A stretch of 11,555 nucleotides of DNA, taken from the NCBI GenBank assembly GCA_030044075.1, contig JASHWM010000221.1:1-11555 (forward strand), written 5' to 3'. Shown piece by piece: positions 7,273 through 11,555 of the stretch. Under the pieces are notes generated by a model. That model was not told where the DNA came from. It did no database searches and saw only the letters and a list, made by a program, of their open reading frames with translations. This stretch comes from Candidatus Rhabdochlamydia sp. (lineage in GTDB: Bacteria > Chlamydiota > Chlamydiia > Chlamydiales > Rhabdochlamydiaceae). A program made the position numbers and the translations under genes. Each line of letters starts with the position of its first letter. Positions within the stretch are counted from its first letter, which is position 1.

Positions 7273-8112
7273 TTAACTTGAGCGGAACAGCCGGCTTCTT
7301 TGAACGACCCATCCTCCTAAAAAGCTAAGCCAATACCCTTGGACGAAGTTCCAGAAAAACCCAAGCCTTGGCATAAATTTCTCTACGGCAAAAAGCGCTG
7401 CAAGGCCTACAAGGACTATAAGCACCTGAAAAGACCTCATCCTTAGGTTGATTACCTTGCGAACTGCTTTTTTTTCATAGGTCATGAGCCCTACAGCTAT
7501 GCCAAGGGTTGAAAAAAATAGATAAATTGCCCAAGTAGAAGAGATGACCATGCCAAGGAACAACATGAGGAAGGAAAAACCGATCGATGCAACTTTCCAT
7601 GACTTTTCAAAAACAGGGAACAATTGCTTATAGATAACGAGCAATAGCCCGCCTACTATGAGGCCACCCAAAATATCGGTAGGATAGTGAACTCCTAAGT
7701 AGACCCTCGAAAAACAAAGAAAACAGGCAAAGATGACTCCTAGGATTCGGTAGAGGTTCCTCTTACATTCAATAAATACAATCCCGCAAACAAGGGCGGC
7801 TGTTTGCGCTGCGCCGCTTGGAAACCCTGGAGTTTTGAAACAGAGGATCCCGACAAGAGGATCGACCTGGCAGGGCCTGGGCTGATGAAAAAACTCTTTT
7901 AATAGCCTGTTTAGAACAAGGCTCATGGCAAAGACATAAAATACCTTCGCCCCTAGGCGCCTATCCCAAAGATACCACGCAAAGACGATCAAAACGAAGA
8001 GAAAGTAAGAGGTATCAACATAATTCCAGGCCCTAAAGAAACCGTCCATCCAAAACGACCTTAAAGCCTTCTGCAGGGACTGTATCCACTGCATCTGCTC
8101 GTCATAGCCCAT
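7273..8112 (-). CDS. PAP2-superfamily membrane phosphatase with a degenerate PSGH motif
   Basis: A 279-residue integral membrane protein with several hydrophobic helices. Two of the three PAP2 phosphatase motifs are intact: K72-x6-R79-P (KEFFHQPRP) and S135-R-x5-H142-x3-D146 (SRVYLGVHYPTD), whose His is the phospho-accepting nucleophile. The middle motif reads FPSGAAQ (97-103), so the His of PSGH is Ala. Expected role: dephosphorylation of a lipid phosphate or pyrophosphate (phosphatidate, undecaprenyl-PP or lipid A type) at the outer face of the inner membrane, if active. I chose the ATG at 8112 because AAGGAG lies 5 bases upstream. A longer frame to 8256 adds 48 Cys/His-containing residues without a ribosome site and runs through hairpins, so it is probably leader RNA. 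Three or four further helices follow the catalytic core (about 172-250), longer than the minimal family. Confidence 0.85.
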   Translation of the reverse strand: MGYDEQMQWIQSLQKALRSFWMDGFFRAWNYVDTSYFLFVLIVFAWYLWDRRLGAKVFYVFAMSLVLNRLLKEFFHQPRPCQVDPLVGILCFKTPGFPSGAAQTAALVCGIVFIECKRNLYRILGVIFACFLCFSRVYLGVHYPTDILGGLIVGGLLLVIYKQLFPVFEKSWKVASIGFSFLMLFLGMVISSTWAIYLFFSTLGIAVGLMTYEKKAVRKVINLRMRSFQVLIVLVGLAALFAVEKFMPRLGFFWNFVQGYWLSFLGGWVVQRSRLFRSS

Positions 8113-8131
8113 GGGAGCTCCTTGCTGTAGT

Positions 8132-8170
8132 AAAAAAAGACCACTTGCATGCGCACCTTTTGCATGGTGG
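8132..8170 (-). terminator. Terminator-like hairpin in the PAP2 leader
   Basis: On the minus strand CCAC-CATGC pairs with GCATG-(CAA bulge)-GTGG, and after two bases a run of seven T follows (8132-8138). It lies 20-58 bases before the PAP2 start codon, between a possible promoter and the ribosome site. It is therefore either an attenuator of PAP2 or the end of a short upstream transcript. Confidence 0.5.
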
Positions 8171-8182
8171 CATTCAAAAGCA

Positions 8183-8210
8183 AGTCTAGCAAAGAACTTT
8201 TTTGAAACAA
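8183..8210 (-). promoter_or_regulatory. Possible promoter upstream of the PAP2 leader hairpin
   Basis: Minus-strand TTGTTT (8205-8210) and TAGACT (8183-8188, preceded by TTTGC) are 16 bases apart. A transcript would start near 8176 and enter the hairpin almost at once. Tentative. Confidence 0.3.
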
Positions 8211-8230
8211 AACAACTTCGACACAAAGCC

Positions 8231-8274
8231 TTAAAGCGGACGCGATATTTTTCCATCGAAAAAAACCGCTTTAA
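8231..8274. repeat. 9-bp perfect inverted repeat, 26-base loop
   Basis: TTAAAGCGG (8231-8239) is the exact reverse complement of CCGCTTTAA (8266-8274). Inside the loop CGAT (8243-8246) pairs with ATCG (8255-8258). No T-run follows on either strand, so it is not a terminator. It may be part of a structured leader or an operator. Confidence 0.5.
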
Positions 8275-8291
8275 TGCTGCAAAGAAATAAA

Positions 8292-8343
8292 ATTTGAGAT
8301 CAGGGAATCCTATATGTAGAAAATAGAAAATCTGATCTCAAAT
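8292..8343 (-). terminator. 12-bp inverted repeat after the 40-aa gene, probable terminator
   Basis: ATTTGAGATCAG (8292-8303) is the exact reverse complement of CTGATCTCAAAT (8332-8343), with a 28-base loop. On the minus strand it starts 10 bases after the stop of the 40-codon gene and is followed by TTTATTTCTTT. The loop is long for a classic terminator, so the call is moderate. Confidence 0.5.
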
Positions 8344-8353
8344 CTTTTACAGA

Positions 8354-8476
8354 TTATAACTCTTTAAGGTCATATGCAAGTTTGCTGAAATCTTTGCTCA
8401 ATTTTCCGAATTTTTTTGTAAGAACGGCTTTTTTTCGACGATATTGCTTATAAGTAGTAGAATATCTTTTTTTCAT
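8354..8476 (-). CDS. Small basic heptad-patterned protein, 40 aa, function unknown
   Basis: A 40-codon frame beginning ATG AAA AAA AGA, with GGGGA four bases upstream of the start. The N-terminal half (MKKRYSTTYKQYRRKK) is strongly basic. The C-terminal half (VLTKKFGKLSKDFSKLAYDL plus KEL) places Leu19, Phe23, Leu26, Phe30, Leu33, Leu37 and Leu40 at strict 4-3-4-3-4-3 spacing, an amphipathic helix or short coiled coil. Such regularity is unlikely in random AT-rich DNA and supports real coding. A hairpin follows the stop codon, and AT-rich promoter-like DNA with a perfect palindrome lies upstream. It has no membrane segment or signal peptide. I do not recognise a family. It could be a nucleic-acid-binding or membrane-surface peptide, or a small regulator, but that is inference. 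Confidence 0.55.
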   Translation of the reverse strand: MKKRYSTTYKQYRRKKAVLTKKFGKLSKDFSKLAYDLKEL

Positions 8477-8812
8477 AAAATCCCCACTGGTTTCATTGTT
8501 TATATAATAAAATGATCAGTTATTATAATTATAATAACAAACCACCTCACAACTTAAATATAATTAATTACAAATTATTATAAAATGATATTAATTTTGA
8601 AATTAATTGATATTAAAACGCAAGAACCTAATAATCAATAGGAAAATGGGTAGCAAATATTTTTTTTCCACCCTGTTTTTTGACCTATTCGGAGAAATTG
8701 CAAAAAACATAAGATACTAATAAAGAAATGGTTATAACATCCCCTGCAGAATCAGAAAATAGACTCCCGCCAACCCTGAAAGCCCGCATTTCCTGAAAAT
8801 GGGTCATTCCGG
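8477..8812. other. AT-rich intergenic stretch without a clear gene
   Basis: About 340 bases with no convincing gene. It holds the 20-bp palindrome (8519-8538), a second palindrome ATTAATTT-TG-AAATTAAT (8590-8607) with flanking GATATTA repeats, and a 24-codon + frame at 8646-8720 that is too short to support. A weak GGGT/ACCC hairpin followed by TGTTTTTTG lies near 8647-8685. No terminator is evident directly after the SnoaL-like gene. From 8480 to 8640 the DNA is nearly all A and T. Confidence 0.5.
8519..8538. repeat. Perfect 20-bp palindrome in the AT-rich intergenic region
   Basis: GTTATTATAATTATAATAAC is identical to its reverse complement. It contains two TATAAT-like hexamers and lies 43 bases upstream of the 40-aa gene, where an operator or promoter element would be expected. 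Confidence 0.6.
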
Positions 8813-9304
8813 TTACCCACTTATCTGTAAAAGGAGCGCATGTTTGTCCCATGAGCTCCATACTTCAGAGATCTTTCCATCTTGAAAGCGATAGATGACC
8901 ATGACCGGAAGGCTGAACTCTTTTCCTGTAGCTGGAATTCCCATATACTCCCCTGTATGAGCTCCATGGAACTCTAGGTAACAGACGACCCTATCCTCAG
9001 ATGCAAAAGAATAGAGGACCTTCCACTCCCTGCTTGAAAGGCACGCCATCCGTCCCTCATCAATTTTTTTCCCTTCATCGCGAGTGATGTCTTTTCCTTG
9101 CGGTTCCATGCCGCTATGGACCCTTACGGTATCAGAAAAAAAAGCCTCGTATTGCGCTAGGACCTCCTGATCTCCAAGTGAGAATAATTTATGGACAAGC
9201 TGCAGGTTCTCATCTGAGGCTGATGGCGCATCAGAAGCTTGTAAAAAAACGACACTCGCCACACACATCATTAAAAATGCCCTAAAGACGCTCTTGGAAA
9301 TCAT
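8813..9304 (-). CDS. Exported SnoaL/NTF2-like protein
   Basis: A 163-residue protein. Residues 1-23 (MISKSVFRAFLMMCVASVVF then LQA) are a Sec signal peptide, with cleavage possible after LQA (23) or SDA (26). The rest fits the SnoaL-like/ester-cyclase branch of the NTF2 fold: a helical start 'VHKLFSLGDQEVLAQYEAFF', then 'GEYMGIPATGKEFSLPVMVI' and 'YRFQDGKISEVWSSWDK', the cone-shaped sheet and closing strands usual in the family. NTF2-fold proteins bind small hydrophobic ligands or isomerise them, and many have no known activity, so no reaction is assigned. Location is periplasmic or secreted. The start has AAGGAG five bases upstream. It is transcribed divergently from the G1 peptidase and shares a 170-base control region with it. 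Confidence 0.82.
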   Translation of the reverse strand: MISKSVFRAFLMMCVASVVFLQASDAPSASDENLQLVHKLFSLGDQEVLAQYEAFFSDTVRVHSGMEPQGKDITRDEGKKIDEGRMACLSSREWKVLYSFASEDRVVCYLEFHGAHTGEYMGIPATGKEFSLPVMVIYRFQDGKISEVWSSWDKHALLLQISG

Positions 9305-9343
9305 ACACGCTCCTTGTTGTTTGAGGTAGCATACATGCCTTTA

Positions 9344-9371
9344 AAAATAGAAGCCAGCTCAAGTAGCTCAA
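9344..9371 (-). promoter_or_regulatory. Possible promoter of the SnoaL-like gene
   Basis: Minus-strand TTGAGC (9366-9371) and TATTTT (9344-9349) are 16 bases apart, giving a leader of about 35 bases. The -35 box lies in a tandem 9-bp repeat, AGCTCAAGT/AGCTCAACT (9356-9373, 8 of 9 identical). Tentative. Confidence 0.3.
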
Positions 9372-9400
9372 CTTAAGCGACCCTACATCAAAATATTAAA

Positions 9401-9430
9401 TTGACATGCCCTCAAAATATTCCCTAAAAT
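9401..9430 (+). promoter_or_regulatory. Promoter of the G1 peptidase gene
   Basis: A perfect -35 TTGACA (9401-9406) and -10 TAAAAT (9425-9430, 5 of 6) are 18 bases apart and 44 bases before the chosen ATG. The 10-bp direct repeat TCAAAATATT occurs at 9388-9397 and 9412-9421, on either side of the -35 box, and may be a regulator site. Confidence 0.6.
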
Positions 9431-9474
9431 CGCTTGCGACAGTTTTGTCATACCTCAAAAATAAGGATGGTATC

Positions 9475-10299
9475 ATGAAAAAGAAAGCATTGTTTTCTGT
9501 AGTCGCATTAGTATTCTCCCTCTCCGTTCAGGCAATAGAAGAGCCTCTTGTAGAAATCGAATGCTCGCTCAGACCTATTGAGCGCACAAAAATTCACCCA
9601 AGCGGTGAGTTCGTGACTTCCCAGCCCTCGCCGACTTCTCAAACATCCAGCACGAACTGGAGCGGGTACGTCGCAGCTACTGACCTCTCGGGATCTTCTG
9701 GCAATGACACGGTTTCCTATGTTGCAGGCAGCTGGGTCGTTCCAACGCTTGTTGCAACAAAAGACGCCACCTACTGCGCGATCTGGGTCGGCATCGACGG
9801 CTATCAGAGCCCTACAGTCGAGCAGATCGGCACATCCCATAACTGGAGCAATGGGGCGCAGCAGAACTATGCCTGGTTCGAGATGTACCCAAACGGTTCC
9901 TATGAAATCTCCGGCTTTCCTGTTGACAACGGAGATGTCATCAGCGCAAAAGTCAGCTATAAAGGAAACGACACATTTAAACTGGTGATAACCAATCATA
10001 CAAAAGGAGTCACTTCCACGATCCCAACTTCCTATACAATAAGCTCCAGCGCTTTGAGAAGCTGCGCAGAGTGGATTGTTGAGGCCCCCTATTCAGGAGA
10101 GGTCCTTCCCCTGTCCGATTTCAAATTAGTGACCCTCAATTACTGCTCCGCAATCATCGATGGGGTGAGCGGCGCTATTAACAATGGGCAGTGGATGAAC
10201 GATGAGATCACCATGTCTGGTTCCAGCGGCGTGGAAGCGCAACCGACAGCGCTACTAAAAAATGGCACCTGTTTCCAGGTCGCCTGGAAATCTGAATAA
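9475..10299 (+). CDS. Secreted G1-family (eqolisin) glutamic endopeptidase
   Basis: From the ATG at 9475 the precursor has 274 residues. Residues 1-20 (MKKKALFSVVALVFSLSVQA) are a Sec signal peptide; 21-60 is a low-complexity Ser/Thr/Pro-containing propeptide; the catalytic domain starts at NWSGYVA (61-67). Family landmarks are WVGIDG (104-109), 'TVEQIGTS' with the catalytic Gln117, 'YAWFEMYP' (132-139), and 'CAEWIVE' with the catalytic Glu203. These match Gln53 and Glu136 of scytalidoglutamic peptidase, so the dyad is intact. Expected role: acid-acting endopeptidase working outside the cytoplasm. Cys101, 197, 224 and 266 could form disulfides. An upstream ATG at 9406 lies inside the -35 box and has no ribosome site; AAGGA precedes 9475. 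G1 peptidases are best known from fungi, with fewer bacterial members. A terminator follows, so the gene is monocistronic. Confidence 0.92.
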   Translation: MKKKALFSVVALVFSLSVQAIEEPLVEIECSLRPIERTKIHPSGEFVTSQPSPTSQTSSTNWSGYVAATDLSGSSGNDTVSYVAGSWVVPTLVATKDATYCAIWVGIDGYQSPTVEQIGTSHNWSNGAQQNYAWFEMYPNGSYEISGFPVDNGDVISAKVSYKGNDTFKLVITNHTKGVTSTIPTSYTISSSALRSCAEWIVEAPYSGEVLPLSDFKLVTLNYCSAIIDGVSGAINNGQWMNDEITMSGSSGVEAQPTALLKNGTCFQVAWKSE

Positions 10300-10316
10300 T
10301 TGATCTTTATCCAAAC

Positions 10317-10350
10317 AAAAGGCCGGGAACTTTCTCGGCCTTTTGCTTAA
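10317..10350 (+). terminator. Intrinsic terminator after the G1 peptidase gene
   Basis: AAAAGGCCGGGAA pairs with TTCTCGGCCTTTT over 13 bp with one G-T wobble and a minimal loop (10317-10344). The stem closes in TTTT and is followed by GCTTAACTTTT. The symmetric A/T flanks could let it work on both strands. Confidence 0.88.
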
Positions 10351-10353
10351 CTT

Positions 10354-10381
10354 TTGATTGGGAAAAATAGGGACCTAATTT
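10354..10381 (+). promoter_or_regulatory. Possible promoter of yqeY
   Basis: TTGATT (10354-10359) and TAATTT (10376-10381) are 16 bases apart, just after the terminator of the preceding gene and about 40 bases before the yqeY ATG. Tentative. Confidence 0.3.
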
Positions 10382-10422
10382 AAACTCTTTGAAGATACGA
10401 AAGATCACCTGAAGGGTATATT

Positions 10423-10860
10423 ATGACAATTCCTGAACAGCTCAATAATGGCATCAAAGAAGCGATGAGGAGCGGGGACAAGTTAAGACTTGAGACCTTG
10501 CGCATGCTCAAATCTAAAATACTTGCTGTGGACGCAAGAGGGAACATTCCCGACACAGAAATTCAAAAGCTTTTCAAGACATACTATGGAAGCCTTCAGG
10601 AAGCTTTGGAACAAGCTCAGAGCCTTAATCGGACGGACGTCGCAGAGAAACTAAAAAGCGAGCTCGCAATCATCCAGGAGTTTTTACCAAAGGCGCCATC
10701 TGCTGAAGAAACTAAGAACATCGTCCAGCAGGCCATCTCCGAGTCAGGGGCAAAGACTAAAAAAGATTTGGGGCTTGTCATGAAGAGCATCATGAAAACA
10801 AACAGCGCCGTTGATGGGAAATTAGCAAGAGACCTGGCGAGCCAACTACTTCCCGATTAG
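10423..10860 (+). CDS. yqeY: GatB/YqeY domain protein
   Basis: A 145-residue protein of the usual YqeY length. It starts 'MTIPEQLNNGIKEAMRSGDK' and continues 'RLETLRMLKSKI', the helical N-terminal part of the family. The C-terminal block 'GLVMKSIMKTNSAVDGKLAR' followed by DLASQLL is the small helical domain shared with the C-terminus of GatB, the tRNA-binding region of the Glu/Asp-tRNA amidotransferase. The stand-alone protein is widespread and thought to interact with tRNA or amidotransferase substrates, but its cellular role is not settled. Cytosolic. Ribosome site AAGGG lies 7 bases before the ATG. Its TAG stop overlaps the TAA stop of the convergent ispD gene, so there is no room for a terminator between them. 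Confidence 0.92.
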   Translation: MTIPEQLNNGIKEAMRSGDKLRLETLRMLKSKILAVDARGNIPDTEIQKLFKTYYGSLQEALEQAQSLNRTDVAEKLKSELAIIQEFLPKAPSAEETKNIVQQAISESGAKTKKDLGLVMKSIMKTNSAVDGKLARDLASQLLPD

Positions 10861-11549
10861 TTTGAAACGCCAGTTGGGATAAGGTCCTTTTCTGCAAACA
10901 GCTCATTGGCAATCACAAGATCGCTCTTCACGGTCACCTTGAGGTTGATATAATCTCCGACCACGATCTTTACCTTGTGCCCATGCAGTGCAACGATCTC
11001 GCTGTCATCTGTGGCAACAAAGTATTGCTGATTGATCGCAGATGCAAATGAGCTCAGCAAAATATCGCGTCGAAACCCTTGCGGCGTTTGCGCAATCCAC
11101 GTCGTATTTCTTGCAAGGGACCTCTGGATGATCATATCCTCTTCAGCATATTTGATCGTTGCTGTAGGAGCGACAGCTGTCATCGCAGCGCCGTGCTCCT
11201 CAACTTCTTTGATCAGGTTTTCGATAAGCCATACAGGTGTGAGAGGCCTTGCTCCATCATGGGTGAGGATAATATCTCCCTTCGATGCCCTAGCGCCATT
11301 ATATACGGACTGAATTCTTTCAGCTCCCCCTTCCACAACTAAAATATCAAGCCCATGGCTCTTGAAAAGATCCTGATAAAAGGCGATATCCTGTCTGCGG
11401 GTGGAGACAATGATCTCATCGACTCTCTTGCATTTGGTAAATTGTAGTGCTGCCCTTACAAGCAAAGGCATTCCTCCTATGTCTGAAAGGAGTTTGTTCT
11501 CGCCAAACCTTGTAGAATTTCCTGCTGCTGTGATCACTACTGATATCAT
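10857..11549 (-). CDS. ispD: 2-C-methyl-D-erythritol 4-phosphate cytidylyltransferase
   Basis: A complete 230-residue IspD. It couples CTP to MEP to give CDP-methylerythritol, the third step of the non-mevalonate isoprenoid pathway, in the cytosol. Motifs in order: the CTP-binding loop AAGNSTRFGENKLL (8-21) with conserved Arg14 and Lys19; EGGAERIQSVYNGA (73-86); HDGARPL (97-103); ARNTTWIAQTPQGF (146-159); TDDSEIV (180-186); and GDYINLKVT (198-206), with the Lys that contacts MEP. All key elements are present. HDGARP replaces the commoner HDAARP, a small change. The start has AGG only three bases before ATG, close to the window edge, so upstream control is not visible. Convergent with yqeY, with a 4-base overlap of the 3' ends. 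Its presence shows the organism uses the MEP route rather than mevalonate. Confidence 0.95.
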   Translation of the reverse strand: MISVVITAAGNSTRFGENKLLSDIGGMPLLVRAALQFTKCKRVDEIIVSTRRQDIAFYQDLFKSHGLDILVVEGGAERIQSVYNGARASKGDIILTHDGARPLTPVWLIENLIKEVEEHGAAMTAVAPTATIKYAEEDMIIQRSLARNTTWIAQTPQGFRRDILLSSFASAINQQYFVATDDSEIVALHGHKVKIVVGDYINLKVTVKSDLVIANELFAEKDLIPTGVSN

Positions 11550-11555
11550 TTTCCT

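Noticed and set aside
8113..8256. 48-residue N-terminal extension of the PAP2 protein starting at 8256, with several Cys and His
   Set aside because: No ribosome site before 8256, a strong AAGGAG before 8112, and the stretch contains hairpins that fit leader RNA better than protein.
8130..8260. A tRNA or other known structured RNA in the PAP2 leader
   Set aside because: No cloverleaf, T-loop GTTC signature or CCA end could be found among the hairpins; only simple stem-loops are seen.
9406..9474. 23-residue extension of the G1 peptidase starting at 9406
   Set aside because: The ATG lies in the TTGACA -35 box, lacks a ribosome site, and would bury the signal peptide behind a long polar segment.
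9508..9999. 163-codon open frame on minus opposite the G1 peptidase
   Set aside because: The peptidase on + has every family motif; the antisense frame is Cys/Arg/Ala-rich and shows no domain or ribosome site.
1..11555. CRISPR array, insertion sequence or phage attachment site
   Set aside because: No regularly spaced direct repeats, transposase or integrase, and no terminal inverted repeats with target duplications were found.

Overview
The window is about 11.6 kb of bacterial, gene-dense DNA with no rRNA, tRNA, CRISPR array or insertion sequence that I can recognise. It holds one 5'-truncated gene, eleven complete recognisable genes and one unlisted 40-codon gene. Shine-Dalgarno-led starts, Sec signal peptides and an MEP-pathway ispD point to a Gram-negative-type bacterium. 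A chlamydia-related or other intracellular lineage is my guess from the mix of purine salvage and exported enzymes, but nothing here proves it.

Layout. A PfkB/adenosine-kinase-like gene enters from the left edge on + and ends at an intrinsic terminator (832-865). Four minus-strand genes then read right to left as one likely operon: AbiEi antitoxin, AbiEii nucleotidyltransferase toxin, an exported Nudix hydrolase, and a Nudix-GNAT fusion. The toxin-antitoxin genes are visibly AT-richer than their surroundings and are preceded by a repeated operator. Further right, another minus-strand group reads PAP2 phosphatase, adenine phosphoribosyltransferase with a signal peptide, family 2 glycosyltransferase, and Bcr/CflA-type MFS exporter. 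An AT-rich stretch (about 8260-8810) holds the 40-aa gene, a perfect 20-bp palindrome and several inverted repeats. A divergent pair follows: an exported SnoaL/NTF2-like protein on minus and an exported G1 (glutamic) peptidase on plus. The window ends with yqeY (+) and ispD (-), convergent with overlapping stop codons.

Themes. Four proteins that are not obviously linked (a Nudix hydrolase, APRT, an NTF2-like protein and a G1 peptidase) carry clear Sec signal peptides. The exported APRT is the strangest, because its substrate PRPP is normally cytosolic and no in-frame start codon lies between the signal peptide and the enzyme core. With the kinase at the left edge, the window carries two enzymes of AMP formation from adenine or adenosine, though they are not in one operon. 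Other points of interest are the toxin-antitoxin/Nudix operon, an internal ribosome site inside the Nudix-GNAT fusion, a PAP2 enzyme lacking the His of its PSGH motif, and the heptad-patterned 40-aa peptide.
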